Positions 28,130-37,508 of a DNA stretch of 64,000 nt are shown in pieces. Within the stretch, counting starts at the first letter, position 1. The number at the start of each line of letters is the position of its first letter. The notes beneath the pieces are model-generated. The model had not been told where the DNA came from and ran no database searches. It saw only the letters and a program-made list of their open reading frames with translations. The stretch comes from Oceanimonas baumannii. GTDB lineage: Bacteria; Pseudomonadota; Gammaproteobacteria; Enterobacterales; Aeromonadaceae. Position numbers and translations under genes: made by a program. Location: positions 310,001 through 374,000 of the forward strand of contig NZ_NQJF01000002.1 in NCBI RefSeq assembly GCF_002245495.1, read 5' to 3'.

Positions 28130-28876
28130 ATGTGGAAATGGTTACACCCCTACGCCAGGTCAGAGGACGCTTACCGCATTGCCGGTCTGTGGCTACCCTG
28201 GTTTGCTGCATTCAGCGTGATCTCCTTTACCATCGGACTGGCGTGGGGGCTGGCATTTGCGCCGGCCGACTACCAGCAGGGTGATGCGTTCCGCATCATT
28301 TACATCCATGTGCCGGCGGCCATCATGTCGATGGGGGCCTACTCTTCCATGGCCATTGCTGCCTTTATTGGTCTGGTATGGCAAATCAAAACGGCGAACA
28401 TGGCGGTGTCGGCCATCGCGCCGGTGGGAGCCGTATTCACCTTTATTGCCCTGTTCACCGGTGCTGCCTGGGGTAAACCCATGTGGGGAACCTGGTGGGT
28501 ATGGGATGCGCGTCTGACATCCGAACTGATTCTGCTGTTTCTCTATCTTGGGGTGATTGCGCTTTATAACGCCATTTCCGACAAGGTGCTGGCTGGCCGT
28601 GCCGCCGGTATTCTGGCGCTGGTCGGGGTGATCAACCTGCCCATTATTCATTACTCCGTTGAATGGTGGAATACCCTGCATCAGGGAGCCACTATCACCA
28701 AATTTGATAAGCCGTCCATTTCAAACGACATGCTCTGGCCGTTGTTGATCATGATTTTTGCCTTTATTTGCTTCCTTGGTGCGCTGACCCTGATGCGGTT
28801 GCGTAATGAGCTGATCAGACGGGAGTCTCATCGTCCCTGGGTTTTGAAGCTGGCGGAGAAACAACATGAAGTTTGA
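28130..28876 (+). CDS. ccmC: Haem-handling protein CcmC
   Basis: CcmC presents haem to CcmE. Six membrane helices and the tryptophan-rich WWD motif (MWGTWWVWDARLTSEL, about residues 120-135) with flanking histidines identify it. ATG 28130 (MWKWLHPYARSE) gives 248 residues and the expected N-terminus; TTG 28121, three codons earlier, is possible because AAGG lies closer to it. The end overlaps ccmD by 11 bases. Confidence 0.96.
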   Translation: MWKWLHPYARSEDAYRIAGLWLPWFAAFSVISFTIGLAWGLAFAPADYQQGDAFRIIYIHVPAAIMSMGAYSSMAIAAFIGLVWQIKTANMAVSAIAPVGAVFTFIALFTGAAWGKPMWGTWWVWDARLTSELILLFLYLGVIALYNAISDKVLAGRAAGILALVGVINLPIIHYSVEWWNTLHQGATITKFDKPSISNDMLWPLLIMIFAFICFLGALTLMRLRNELIRRESHRPWVLKLAEKQHEV

Positions 28877-29072
28877 GAGTTGGTCTGCCTTCTGGGCCAT
28901 GGGAGGCTATGGCTTTTACGTGTGGTTATCTTTTGCTGTCACCTTGCTGGTGCTGCTTGGGCAGGTGGTCGTCACTGTCAAAACAAAAAAACGCTTGCTG
29001 CGTGAAGTCAGTCAAAAACAAGCCAGGGCTGCTCGCCGTGAAGCTGCCCGCAAGTTGGAGAATACGTTATGA
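28866..29072 (+). CDS. ccmD: Haem exporter protein CcmD
   Basis: CcmD is a small membrane protein that stabilises CcmE in the CcmABCDE complex. The 68 residues have one membrane helix ([20 protein letters not shown]) and a basic cytoplasmic tail ([15 protein letters not shown]). It overlaps ccmC at its start and ccmE at its end, and size and position are typical. Confidence 0.93.
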   Translation: MKFESWSAFWAMGGYGFYVWLSFAVTLLVLLGQVVVTVKTKKRLLREVSQKQARAARREAARKLENTL

Positions 29073-29563
29073 ACCCCAGACGTAAAAAGCGAATGACGGT
29101 GTTGCTGGCCGTGGTGGCCGGACTATCGCTTATGGTGGGGCTGATGCTTTATGCCCTGCAGCAAAACATTGACCTTTTTTACACTCCCACCGAACTGGTA
29201 CAGGGTAAGGGTAAAGAAAATATTACGCCGGAAGTGGGTCAGCGTCTGCGTATCGGTGGCCTGGTGGTGCCGGGTTCCGTTGAACGGGATCAGCAAAGCC
29301 TGAAAGTCAGCTTTGCACTGGTGGATGCCGGTGGTGAGCAGGTAACGGTGCGGTTTGACGGCATTCTGCCGGATCTGTTCCGGGAAGGGCAGGGTATCGT
29401 CGCCCAGGGGCACCTGGCTGACGCCCGTACCATTGATGCCTTCGAAGTGCTGGCCAAGCATGACGAAGAATACATGCCACCTGAAGTGGCAGAAGCGCTC
29501 AAGGGAATGGAGCACTTCAAACCCGAGTACACGGAGGCACAGCTGAAGGGCAGCAACCTATGA
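29069..29563 (+). CDS. ccmE: Haem chaperone CcmE
   Basis: CcmE binds haem covalently through a histidine and carries it to CcmF. The haem-binding His is in [12 protein letters not shown] near residue 130, matching the family HDExY motif. An N-terminal membrane anchor ([20 protein letters not shown]) and a periplasmic beta barrel complete the 164 residues. Coupled to ccmD and ccmF by four-base overlaps. Confidence 0.97.
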   Translation: MNPRRKKRMTVLLAVVAGLSLMVGLMLYALQQNIDLFYTPTELVQGKGKENITPEVGQRLRIGGLVVPGSVERDQQSLKVSFALVDAGGEQVTVRFDGILPDLFREGQGIVAQGHLADARTIDAFEVLAKHDEEYMPPEVAEALKGMEHFKPEYTEAQLKGSNL

Positions 29564-31518
29564 TCCCCGAGCTTGGACAATTTACCCTGATACTGGCCCT
29601 GGCCAGCGCTCTGGTACTGAGTATTTACCCCTTGTTGGGGGCCGCCCGCAGCAACACTGCCATGATGCTGCTGGCCCGCCCTTTGGCTTATGCCCAGTTC
29701 GGCTTTCTGCTGATCTCCTTCTTGTGCCTGACCTGGGCCTTTATAGAGCATGACTTTACTGTGCTGTATGTGGCGTCCAACTCCAACAGTCTGTTGCCAC
29801 TGGCTTACCGTATTTCTGCAGTGTGGGGTGCACATGAAGGCTCATTGCTGCTGTGGGTGCTGATCCTGGCAGGCTGGACGGCCGCCGTTGCCCGCTTCAG
29901 CCGCGCTCTGCCGCTGGATGCGGTGGCGCGGGTGCTGAGCGTGATGGGCATGATTGCCATCGGCTTTCTGCTGTTTGTATTGCTCACCTCCAACCCCTTT
30001 GAGCGTACACTGCCGTTTTTCCCGGTAGACGGACGCGATCTGAATCCGCTGCTGCAGGATCCCGGCCTGATTTTCCATCCGCCCATGCTGTATATGGGGT
30101 ATGTGGGTTTCTCGGTGGCCTTTGCCTTTGCCATTGCATCTCTGATGACCGGCAAGCTGGATGCTGCCTGGGCCCGCTGGTCCCGCCCGTGGACCATGGC
30201 CGCCTGGATCTTTCTGACGCTGGGCATCGCTCTGGGCTCCTGGTGGGCTTATTACGAGCTGGGCTGGGGCGGCTGGTGGTTCTGGGATCCGGTGGAAAAC
30301 GCCTCCTTTATGCCCTGGCTGGCCGGCACGGCCCTTATCCACTCTCTGGCCGTTACTGAGAAGCGCGCCAGTTTCAAGGCCTGGACCGTGTTGCTGGCCA
30401 TTATGGCATTCTCTTTAAGTTTGCTGGGTACCTTCCTGGTGCGCTCCGGTGTGCTGGTATCGGTACATGCCTTTGCGTCCGATCCTACCCGAGGTCTGTT
30501 CATTCTTATTTTCCTGTTGCTGGTGGTGGGCTCATCACTGCTGCTTTATGCCATCAAAGGAGCCGAAGTACGCAGCCACGGCAAACATGAGCTGGCCAGC
30601 CGCGAAAGCCTGTTGCTGGGTAACAACATCATTCTGATGGCGGGCCTGGTGGTGGTGCTGATCGGGACCTTGCTGCCACTGGTGCACAAAGAGCTGGGCA
30701 TGGGCAGTATTTCCATTGGCGCGCCCTTTTTTAACAGCCTTTATGCCTGGCTGATTATTCCCTTTGCGCTGTTGCTGGGGGCCGGTCCGCTGTTCCGCTG
30801 GCGTCGTCAGCAGATGAAAGAGATCAACGGCAAGTTGCTGCTGGCACTGGTGCTCAGTATCGCGATCGGCGTGGCACTGCCGGTGCTTTTCTCCGCTCAG
30901 TTTGAGCCCTGGGCTGCTTTGGGTATTGGTCTGGGTGCCTTTATTACCATTACCAGTCTGCAGGAAACCTGGGTGCGTGCGACCCATCGTCATGCTTTCT
31001 TTACTGGTGTGCGTAAGCTGGGTAACAGTCACTGGGCCATGATCCTTGGCCATATCGGCCTGGCGGTCACCATTATCGGGATAAGCTGTACCCAGCTGTA
31101 CAGCATTGAACGTGATGTGCGCATGCTCCCCGGTGATACCGTGACCTTTGCCGATTACACCTTTACCTTTGAGGGGATTCGAGAAGCCGACGGCCCGAAC
31201 TACGATGGTTTCAAAGGGGTTATCAGCGTGGCCAAAAACGGTCAGCCGCTTACCGAGCTGAAAGCCGAGAAGCGTTTTTATCTGGTGCAGCGCATGTCAA
31301 TGACCGAGGCGGCCATTGATGCCGGTTTCACCCGGGATCTCTATGCCGCACTGGGTGAAGAGCTGGATGATGGTGCCTGGGCGGTACGACTTTATTACAA
31401 GCCCTTTGTCCGCTGGATCTGGTTTGGTGGCCTGCTGATGTCCATCGGTGGCGTGATCGCCATGATGGACAAGCGTTATCGCTTTGGCCGTAAGCAACAG
31501 ACTGTGGAGGCACAATGA
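29560..31518 (+). CDS. ccmF: Cytochrome c haem lyase subunit CcmF
   Basis: CcmF ligates haem from CcmE to apocytochrome c with CcmH and CcmI. The 652 residues contain many membrane helices and the WWD motif [19 protein letters not shown] near residue 240, with conserved periplasmic histidines around it ([13 protein letters not shown] upstream). Length matches the family. It overlaps the starts and stops of its neighbours by four bases. Confidence 0.98.
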   Translation: MIPELGQFTLILALASALVLSIYPLLGAARSNTAMMLLARPLAYAQFGFLLISFLCLTWAFIEHDFTVLYVASNSNSLLPLAYRISAVWGAHEGSLLLWVLILAGWTAAVARFSRALPLDAVARVLSVMGMIAIGFLLFVLLTSNPFERTLPFFPVDGRDLNPLLQDPGLIFHPPMLYMGYVGFSVAFAFAIASLMTGKLDAAWARWSRPWTMAAWIFLTLGIALGSWWAYYELGWGGWWFWDPVENASFMPWLAGTALIHSLAVTEKRASFKAWTVLLAIMAFSLSLLGTFLVRSGVLVSVHAFASDPTRGLFILIFLLLVVGSSLLLYAIKGAEVRSHGKHELASRESLLLGNNIILMAGLVVVLIGTLLPLVHKELGMGSISIGAPFFNSLYAWLIIPFALLLGAGPLFRWRRQQMKEINGKLLLALVLSIAIGVALPVLFSAQFEPWAALGIGLGAFITITSLQETWVRATHRHAFFTGVRKLGNSHWAMILGHIGLAVTIIGISCTQLYSIERDVRMLPGDTVTFADYTFTFEGIREADGPNYDGFKGVISVAKNGQPLTELKAEKRFYLVQRMSMTEAAIDAGFTRDLYAALGEELDDGAWAVRLYYKPFVRWIWFGGLLMSIGGVIAMMDKRYRFGRKQQTVEAQ

Positions 31519-32048
31519 ACCGTCGCATCCTGATCCTGTCAATTCCCTTGCTGTTGTTTCTGGGGGCCAGCGTATTCCTGTATAAGGGGCTGTTTTCCGA
31601 CCCCACCAAACTGGAATCGGTACTGATCGATCAGCCTATTCCTGAGTTCACCCTGCAGGATCTGCACGACCCCGCCAAGCAACATGACAAAGCCATTTTT
31701 ACCGGCAAACCCATGCTGCTGAACGTGTGGGCTACCTGGTGTCCTACCTGTTATGCCGAACATGAGTACCTGAACCGGCTGAAGGCCACTGAAGGGGTTT
31801 ATATCATCGGCATGAACTATAAGGATGAGCGGGAAAAAGCGCTGCGCTGGCTGAGCAACCTGGGTAACCCGTATGCCATCGATCTGTATGATCCCCGCGG
31901 TATGCTTGGGCTTGATCTGGGAGTATATGGTGCACCCGAAACCTTTCTTATCGATAGTAAAGGGGTTATCCGCTATCGCCATGTGGGGGATGTGAACGAT
32001 CAGGTTTGGAAGCAAACCCTCAAGCCCATTTTTGAGCAGATGGAGTAA
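31515..32048 (+). CDS. ccmG: Thiol:disulfide oxidoreductase CcmG (DsbE)
   Basis: CcmG is a membrane-tethered thioredoxin that keeps apocytochrome cysteines reduced. After a signal anchor (ILSIPLLLFLGASVFLY) the thioredoxin fold has the active site WATWCPTCYAEH near residue 75 and the CcmG-specific GVYGAPETFLID loop with cis-Pro. At 177 residues it is typical. Confidence 0.97.
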   Translation: MNRRILILSIPLLLFLGASVFLYKGLFSDPTKLESVLIDQPIPEFTLQDLHDPAKQHDKAIFTGKPMLLNVWATWCPTCYAEHEYLNRLKATEGVYIIGMNYKDEREKALRWLSNLGNPYAIDLYDPRGMLGLDLGVYGAPETFLIDSKGVIRYRHVGDVNDQVWKQTLKPIFEQME

Positions 32049-32051
32049 CCC

Positions 32052-32513
32052 ATGTTGCGAGTGCTGATGCTGGCTGCCCTGTTTTGGCTGCCGGTGGCTC
32101 ATGCCGCCATTGATGTATACGACTTTGATGACCCGGACAAGGAAGTCGTGTTTCGCGAGCTGCTGAAAGAGCTGCGTTGCCCTAAATGTCAGAACCAGGA
32201 CATTGCCGACTCGAATGCCGAACTCGCTAAGGACCTGCGCGAAAAAACCTATCAGATGTTGCAGGATGGCAACAGTAAGGATGAGGTGGTCGACTATATG
32301 GTGGCGCGCTACGGCAACTTTATTCTCTATAAGCCGCCGTTTATGGCTTCCACCCTGATCCTGTGGGCCAGCCCGGTACTGGTGCTGCTGATTGGCGCTG
32401 TGGTGGTGCTGTTACGCACCCGTAAAAAGCCGGTGGCGTCTGCCGATGAGGCCTTGAGCGAAGAAGAAAAGCAACGCCTTAATCGCCTGCTGAACAAGAA
32501 CAAAGAGAGCTGA
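32052..32513 (+). CDS. ccmH: Cytochrome c maturation protein CcmH
   Basis: CcmH is the membrane-bound reductase that works between CcmG and apocytochrome c. The signature LRCPKCQNQDIADSNAELA lies near residue 40, after a signal peptide (MLMAALFWLPVAHA-like). A membrane helix follows near residue 105. At 153 residues this is the short CcmH form; the TPR part found at the C-terminus of E. coli CcmH is encoded separately as ccmI. Confidence 0.96.
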   Translation: MLRVLMLAALFWLPVAHAAIDVYDFDDPDKEVVFRELLKELRCPKCQNQDIADSNAELAKDLREKTYQMLQDGNSKDEVVDYMVARYGNFILYKPPFMASTLILWASPVLVLLIGAVVVLLRTRKKPVASADEALSEEEKQRLNRLLNKNKES

Positions 32514-32514
32514 C

Positions 32515-33729
32515 ATGACCCTTTTCTGGATTCTCAGTGCCGCCCTGACGGCGCTGCTGGCACTGGTTATTATTTTGCCCTTGACCCGGGGCCGTGCCGA
32601 ATCGAGCCACAGCCGTAATGAGCTGAACACACAGCTGTATCATCAGCGTCTGAAAGAGCTGAAGCAGGACAGCGAACTGGGTCTTCTGGAAGACGATACC
32701 GCTCTGCAGCAGGAATTACAGAAAAGTCTGCTGGACGATGTGGTCAGCCAGGAGCCCAAAGCCCGTGGCGGTCGCAGCCCGCTGGTGGTGATATCAGCCG
32801 TTGCACTGGCGGTGTTGGTGAGCGTTGGTGCTTACTGGCAGGTGGGTGCGCATCGTGAAGTGGCAGAATGGCAGAGGGTGTCCGCTCAGCTGCAGGAGCT
32901 GTCCCGCAAGGTACTGATCGAGCCCGATGAAACCGTGACTGAGCAGGATATGCACGAGCTGATGCTGGCCCTGCGTACCCGGCTGCATCTGGAGGGGGAT
33001 GATTATCGTGGCTGGTTGCTGCTGGGCCGGCTGGCACTGGAGATGCGTGACGGTGAAACTGCCCGCGATGCGCTTGAAAAGGCCATGCGGTTAACCGATG
33101 AGCCGGACGCCGTGCGGGTGCCTTATGCCGAAGCGCTGGCCATGACCGGAGAAAGCCTGCGTGCCGAACAGATGGTAAGTGGTGTATTGGCCCGTCAGCC
33201 TGGTAATCTGGAGGCCTGGTCGGTGTTTGCCTTTATGGCGCTGCAGCAGAATGACTATGCGCTGGCCATTGCCCGCTGGCAGCAGATGCTGAACATCATG
33301 CCGGAAGATAATCCGCGCTATGCCATGGTGCAGCGCTCCATTACCTTTGCCGAACAGCAAATGACCAGCAGTGAGCAGGCACCGGTTACCGGTCCTCGTT
33401 ATCAGGTGGAAATCAATACCGGCACCAGTGTGCCTTATCATCCCGGGGCTGTGCTGTTTGTGTTTGCGGTGGACGCCAATGGCGGTGAGATGCCGCTGGC
33501 TGCACGACGTATTGAACAGCCGGCGTTTCCGCTGAGCGTAACCCTTTCCAATGCTGATGCCATGGTACCTGAGAACAACCTCAGCACCCGTGATGAGGTG
33601 GTGATCAAGGCACGTATTGCACCCAGTGGTAACGTGACCGATGTGACCAATGCTTGGGAAGGGCGTAGCAGCAAGCTCAGTACCGATGAAGATCGTCAGT
33701 TAACCGTGCTGATCGACACACCGCTTTAA
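32515..33729 (+). CDS. ccmI: Apocytochrome c chaperone CcmI
   Basis: CcmI captures the C-terminus of apocytochrome c for haem attachment. Two N-terminal membrane helices flank a cytoplasmic segment (LYHQRLKELKQDSELGLLED, the usual CcmI feature). A periplasmic TPR region follows (about residues 150-280: WLLLGRLALEMRDGETARDA, WSVFAFMALQQNDYALAIAR), then a C-terminal beta-rich domain (VLFVFAVDANGGEMPLAARR). At 404 residues it is full length and ends the ccm operon. Confidence 0.94.
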   Translation: MTLFWILSAALTALLALVIILPLTRGRAESSHSRNELNTQLYHQRLKELKQDSELGLLEDDTALQQELQKSLLDDVVSQEPKARGGRSPLVVISAVALAVLVSVGAYWQVGAHREVAEWQRVSAQLQELSRKVLIEPDETVTEQDMHELMLALRTRLHLEGDDYRGWLLLGRLALEMRDGETARDALEKAMRLTDEPDAVRVPYAEALAMTGESLRAEQMVSGVLARQPGNLEAWSVFAFMALQQNDYALAIARWQQMLNIMPEDNPRYAMVQRSITFAEQQMTSSEQAPVTGPRYQVEINTGTSVPYHPGAVLFVFAVDANGGEMPLAARRIEQPAFPLSVTLSNADAMVPENNLSTRDEVVIKARIAPSGNVTDVTNAWEGRSSKLSTDEDRQLTVLIDTPL

Positions 33730-33734
33730 GCCTG

Positions 33735-33757
33735 TGGCTGGCTGTTATAGCCAGCCA
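33735..33757 (+). terminator. Hairpin after ccmI
   Basis: TGGCTGGCT and AGCCAGCCA form a perfect nine-base stem with a GTTAT loop six bases after the ccmI stop. The downstream sequence is AT-rich (TGATTAAAC) but lacks a long T-run, so it is a moderate terminator for the ccm operon. Confidence 0.6.
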
Positions 33758-33802
33758 TGATTAAACTTTATGTCTTATAACAACAACCATGAGCGACCAA
33801 GA

Positions 33803-34594
33803 ATGTGGCATCGAGCGCTTATCCCCGCAGCCGGGTTATTATTGACCGGTTGTGCGGCACATCATGGTGTGGAGCAGGAGCGGGTCAATGACCCCTTCTC
33901 GCCGGCTGTTCCTGCCGACTACGCCAAATCCACCGCGGACGATCCCCGCGACCCCTTTGAGCCGGTTAACCGCGTTGGCTGGGCAATCAACTACGATGTA
34001 GCTGAGCCTTATCTGGTGCGTCCGGCAGCCCATGCCTATGCCGACTATGTTCCCCGCTCGGTACGCGATGGTATTCAGAATGTGGTACTGAACCTGGAAG
34101 AGCCGGCCAGCTTTGTTAACCATCTGGTGACCGGGGATTTTCCTGGTGCCGGTACCAACCTGGTACGTTTCGGGGTTAACAGTACCGTTGGGATACTGGG
34201 TTACTTTGATGTGGCCAGTAAAATGTCATTTGATCCCCAGGCCAAAGACTTTGGTCAGGTTCTGGGACAAATAGGGGTGGGTGATGGGCCTTTCCTGATG
34301 ATTCCGTTTTATGGACCCGCTACACTGCGCCAGCTTTCCGGTGATATTGTTGATACGCTGTACTTTCCCTACGATCTGATGTCGTTTGCGATGCGTACCG
34401 GTAAATGGGCGCTGGATGGTCTGTATCAACGCAGCGAACTGATTGATAGAGAAGCCATTATCGACAACTCCCTTGATCCTTATGGGCTGACTAAAGACTT
34501 TTATCTGCAGTACCAGGACGCCAGAGTCGGCAAGGAAACCGATGCACCGGCCGAGGAAAACCTCGATGCCTTTATGGACGAAATTGACGGCTAA
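33803..34594 (+). CDS. mlaA: Phospholipid-retention lipoprotein MlaA (VacJ)
   Basis: MlaA is the outer-membrane component of the Mla system that removes misplaced phospholipids from the outer leaflet. The signal peptide ends in the lipobox LLTGCAA. The body has the family features DPFEPVNRVGWAINYDV, GDFPGAGTNLVRFGVNSTVG and MIPFYGPATLRQLSGDIVD. I use ATG 33803, which gives a normal short lipoprotein signal and 263 residues; ATG 33770 is in frame and would lengthen the n-region by 11 residues. Neither has a strong ribosome site. Confidence 0.92.
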   Translation: MWHRALIPAAGLLLTGCAAHHGVEQERVNDPFSPAVPADYAKSTADDPRDPFEPVNRVGWAINYDVAEPYLVRPAAHAYADYVPRSVRDGIQNVVLNLEEPASFVNHLVTGDFPGAGTNLVRFGVNSTVGILGYFDVASKMSFDPQAKDFGQVLGQIGVGDGPFLMIPFYGPATLRQLSGDIVDTLYFPYDLMSFAMRTGKWALDGLYQRSELIDREAIIDNSLDPYGLTKDFYLQYQDARVGKETDAPAEENLDAFMDEIDG

Positions 34595-34600
34595 CCTGCA

Positions 34601-34620
34601 GGCCCCGTATTAACGGGGCC
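34601..34620. terminator. Hairpin between mlaA and the convergent small gene
   Basis: GGCCCCGT-ATTA-ACGGGGCC is a perfect eight-base stem just after the mlaA stop. There is no T-run on either side. The stop codon of the minus-strand gene that ends at 34610 lies across the loop and stem, so the hairpin may serve both convergent transcripts. Confidence 0.55.
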
Positions 34621-34915
34621 GGGGTGATGACTTCCGGCTAAACCGCGTTATCAGCCTTTTGTACCAGGGGGGTGAAAAGCGGCGGCTGTGCTCTGCGGCA
34701 AACAGGGCTTTCTGCAGAGCCAGGGGGCTGGGCCGATAGCCATAATGTTGCTGCCAGCTGGTGGCAACCTCGTCCAGAATCAACCGGCACTGGTGATCAT
34801 ACAGGGTGTCATAATTATATGACTCCGGGCTCTGCCGGTAATCCACTCCGTAATGATCCAGAATACGCCGCAGTGCTGACACCAGCTCGCGGTGCTCTCG
34901 TTCGCTCAGTGGCAT
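34610..34915 (-). CDS. Small basic protein of unknown function
   Basis: I do not recognise this protein of 101 residues. From ATG 34915, six bases after an AAGGAG ribosome site, it begins [20 protein letters not shown], is rich in His, Tyr and Arg, and ends in a strongly basic tail (WYKRLITRFSRKSSPRPR). No signal peptide or membrane helix is seen; it looks like a small helical, possibly nucleic-acid-binding protein. The good ribosome site supports the minus strand over the overlapping plus-strand frame. It lies convergent to mlaA and divergent from aroF. Confidence 0.6.
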   Translation of the reverse strand: MPLSEREHRELVSALRRILDHYGVDYRQSPESYNYDTLYDHQCRLILDEVATSWQQHYGYRPSPLALQKALFAAEHSRRFSPPWYKRLITRFSRKSSPRPR

Positions 34916-35096
34916 GCGGGCTCCTTGGTTATTCTCATTATAAACAGAGTGCTTTCTGACCATTCACTAAAATAACACGCATTTGCCGCATTCCGGGCTT
35001 TGCAAGCCCAGCAAGCCTTGATAAGGTTGAAGGTGGTTGCGTAAAAGAGAAGTTATCATAAGTCAAATATGATTCTCCTTTTATTTTTTGTTTGGT

Positions 35097-35114
35097 TGTA
35101 ACGAAAGGTTTACA
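35097..35114 (+). promoter_or_regulatory. TyrR box upstream of aroF
   Basis: TGTAACGAAAGGTTTACA differs from the TyrR consensus TGTAAA-N6-TTTACA by one base. It ends 14 bases before the aroF ATG. In E. coli, TyrR represses aroF-tyrA with tyrosine through such boxes. A strong box this close to the start would block initiation or early elongation. The promoter hexamers themselves are not clear to me in the 213-base gap 34916-35128. Confidence 0.7.
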
Positions 35115-35128
35115 GTGAGGATGTCATC

Positions 35129-36199
35129 ATGCAGAAAGACACATTAAACAATATCCATATTCAATCCGAAAAAGTAATGATCACCCCGGCCGAGCTGAAA
35201 GCAAAACTGCCTATTTCGCAAAAGGCACTGGACTACATTGGTCAGGCACGGCAAACCATTTCCGATATTGTTCATCGCAAGGATCACCGTCTGCTGGTGA
35301 TTTGCGGTCCCTGCTCCATTCATGACGTCGACGCAGCCAAAGAGTACGCAACCCGCCTCAAAAAACTGCATGATGAATACCGCGACAGCCTTTATATCGT
35401 AATGCGTGTCTATTTTGAAAAACCGCGCACCACGGTTGGCTGGAAGGGGTTTATTAATGATCCTCACCTGGATGGTTCTTTTGACATTGAACTGGGTCTG
35501 CACAAGTCCCGAGAGCTGCTGTGCTGGCTGGCCGAGCTCGAGCTGCCTCTGGCGACAGAAGCGCTGGATCCCATCAGCCCGCAATACCTGGCGGAACTGT
35601 TTTCCTGGTCGGCCATCGGTGCCCGCACGACAGAGTCGCAAACGCACCGTGAAATGGCATCCGGTTTGTCCATGCCGGTAGGCTTCAAAAACGGCACCGA
35701 TGGTAATCTGGGTACGGCCATTAATGCCATGAAGGCGGCTGCCGAGTCTCATGCCTTTATGGGTATTAACCAGGAGGGACAAGTGGCGCTGCTGGTTACC
35801 CAGGGTAACCCCGATGGCCATGTCATTCTGCGTGGGGGAAAACAGCCCAACTATGATTCGGTAAATATTGCCCTGGCCGAAAAAGCCATGACTGCTGCCG
35901 GCCTCAAGCCGCGGTTGGTGGTGGACTGCAGCCATGGTAACTCCAATAAAGATTACAGTCTGCAGCCGCTGGTTACCGATAATGTGGTACGTCAGCTCCA
36001 GGAAGGTAATGAATCGATCCTTGGTATTATGCTGGAATCTCACCTGTTTGAAGGCAATCAGTCCAGTGAGCAGCCGGTCTGTGACATGCAGTACGGTATT
36101 TCCATTACCGACGCCTGCATTGGCTGGGACACCACCGCCGAGCTGCTTGAGCGCTGTCATCAGCAGCTTTCTGCTACGCTGAAGGCGCGCGTAGCCTGA
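35129..36199 (+). CDS. aroF: DAHP synthase, AroF type (probably tyrosine-sensitive)
   Basis: This enzyme condenses phosphoenolpyruvate and erythrose 4-phosphate to DAHP, the first step of the shikimate pathway. The class I alpha features are complete: [45 protein letters not shown] and [11 protein letters not shown]. The N-terminus [11 protein letters not shown] closely resembles E. coli AroF, and the downstream neighbour is tyrA, as in the E. coli aroF-tyrA operon, which supports the tyrosine-feedback type. It is 356 residues long. Confidence 0.93.
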   Translation: MQKDTLNNIHIQSEKVMITPAELKAKLPISQKALDYIGQARQTISDIVHRKDHRLLVICGPCSIHDVDAAKEYATRLKKLHDEYRDSLYIVMRVYFEKPRTTVGWKGFINDPHLDGSFDIELGLHKSRELLCWLAELELPLATEALDPISPQYLAELFSWSAIGARTTESQTHREMASGLSMPVGFKNGTDGNLGTAINAMKAAAESHAFMGINQEGQVALLVTQGNPDGHVILRGGKQPNYDSVNIALAEKAMTAAGLKPRLVVDCSHGNSNKDYSLQPLVTDNVVRQLQEGNESILGIMLESHLFEGNQSSEQPVCDMQYGISITDACIGWDTTAELLERCHQQLSATLKARVA

Positions 36200-36235
36200 T
36201 AATTGTCAGCTCAGGCAAGAAACAGGCATAATGCA

Positions 36236-36257
36236 ACGCCGGACTCAGGTCCGGCGT
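36236..36257 (+). terminator. Hairpin between aroF and tyrA (possible attenuator)
   Basis: ACGCCGGAC and GTCCGGCGT form a perfect nine-base stem with loop TCAG, followed by CTTAATT. It stands 36 bases after the aroF stop and 22 bases before the tyrA start. Without a good T-run it would stop only part of transcription, lowering tyrA relative to aroF. Confidence 0.5.
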
Positions 36258-36278
36258 CTTAATTCCGGGATGAATGCA

Positions 36279-37409
36279 ATGGTAGATGAACTTAAGGTCC
36301 TGCGGGATCAGATCGACAAGGTTGACCAACAGCTGGTAGCACTGTTCGCTCAGCGGTTAAAGCTGGTAGCCGGGGTAGGGGAAGTAAAAAGCCGCCATGG
36401 TCTGCCGATATACGCACCGGATCGGGAAGCTGCCATGCTGGCCAGCCGTCGGGCCGAGGCTGAAGCCCAGGGCGTGCCGCCGGATCTGATTGAAGATGTA
36501 TTGCGCCGCTTTATGCGTGAGTCTTATGCCAGTGAAAAAGACACCGGCTTCAAGTGCGTTAATCCTGAGCTCGGCAAGGCTGTGGTCATTGGTGGCGGTG
36601 GTCAGCTGGGCGGTGTGTTTGCGCATTTGCTGACGCTTTCAGGCTATCAGGTTGAAATCCTGGAAAAAGATGACTGGAGCCGGGCGGATGAGTTGCTGGC
36701 CGATGCGGGCCTGGTGATGATTGCTGTTCCGATTGATCAGACCGTGGCGGTGATTGAGCGGTTGCCGGCATTGCCTGAGCACTGTCTGCTGGTGGATCTT
36801 ACCAGTGTGAAAAGCGAGCCGGTTGCTGCCATGCTGAAGGCGCATGGCGGTCCTGTACTGGGCCTGCATCCCATGTTCGGACCGGATATTCCCAGTCTTG
36901 CCAAACAGGTGATTATTCACTGTGATGGCCGGGGAGCAGAACGTTACCAGTGGCTGCTGGCACAAATGCGTATCTGGGGAGCCCGTCTGCAGGAAGTCCC
37001 TGCCACCGATCATGATGAAGCCATGAGTCTGGTACAGGCGCTGCGACATTTCACCAGTTTTGCCTATGGTGCGCATCTGTGTGCTGAAGGGGCAGACCTG
37101 GCCCGGTTGCTGCGGTTGAGTTCGCCCATCTACCGGCTGGAGCTGGCGATGGTCGGCCGTCTGTTTGCACAGGATCCGGCGCTTTATGCCGATATTATTT
37201 TGTCCTCTCCCCGTAATCTGGCGATGATCCGCCGTTATCACGCTCGTTTTGGTGAGCTGCTGGAACAGCTGGAAAGCGGTGAGCGTGAGGCATTCGTCAA
37301 ACAGTTTCGTGCTGTCAGTGACTATTTCGGCGATTATGCCGGCACCTTCCTTAAAGAAAGCCGCATGTTGCTGGCTCAGGCCAACGACAGCCGCCATCAC
37401 GCCGACTAA
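36279..37409 (+). CDS. tyrA: Bifunctional chorismate mutase / prephenate dehydrogenase TyrA
   Basis: TyrA converts chorismate to prephenate and then oxidises it with NAD to 4-hydroxyphenylpyruvate, the route to tyrosine. The N-terminal mutase domain (about residues 1-90) begins [20 protein letters not shown]. The dehydrogenase domain has the dinucleotide fold [18 protein letters not shown] near residue 100 and [14 protein letters not shown] 36279 gives 376 residues and matches the E. coli start; ATG 36270 (three codons earlier) is possible. No strong ribosome site is seen for either. Confidence 0.95.
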   Translation: MVDELKVLRDQIDKVDQQLVALFAQRLKLVAGVGEVKSRHGLPIYAPDREAAMLASRRAEAEAQGVPPDLIEDVLRRFMRESYASEKDTGFKCVNPELGKAVVIGGGGQLGGVFAHLLTLSGYQVEILEKDDWSRADELLADAGLVMIAVPIDQTVAVIERLPALPEHCLLVDLTSVKSEPVAAMLKAHGGPVLGLHPMFGPDIPSLAKQVIIHCDGRGAERYQWLLAQMRIWGARLQEVPATDHDEAMSLVQALRHFTSFAYGAHLCAEGADLARLLRLSSPIYRLELAMVGRLFAQDPALYADIILSSPRNLAMIRRYHARFGELLEQLESGEREAFVKQFRAVSDYFGDYAGTFLKESRMLLAQANDSRHHAD

Positions 37410-37415
37410 CAAAAA

Positions 37416-37435
37416 GGCCGCGTTGATACGCGGCC
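37416..37435. terminator. Hairpin after tyrA
   Basis: GGCCGCGT-TGAT-ACGCGGCC directly follows the tyrA stop. It has five A before it and only TT after it, so it works better on the minus strand, but its place fits the end of the aroF-tyrA operon. Confidence 0.6.
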
Positions 37436-37466
37436 TTCAATGCTGTGCGGCACTCTGAAGCGGTCT

Positions 37467-37494
37467 GCTATGCCCGTATAAAAGCGGGCATAGC
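37467..37494. terminator. Hairpin after proS
   Basis: GCTATGCCCG and CGGGCATAGC form a ten-base stem around an eight-base A/T-rich loop, 14 bases beyond the proS stop on the minus strand. No strong T-run follows on that strand. Confidence 0.5.
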
Positions 37495-37508
37495 ATGCCA
37501 CAGGTTCG

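Noticed and set aside
34672-34959. Plus-strand frame of 95 codons between mlaA and aroF
   Set aside because: No ribosome site and poor composition; the opposite strand has AAGGAG correctly spaced from an ATG.
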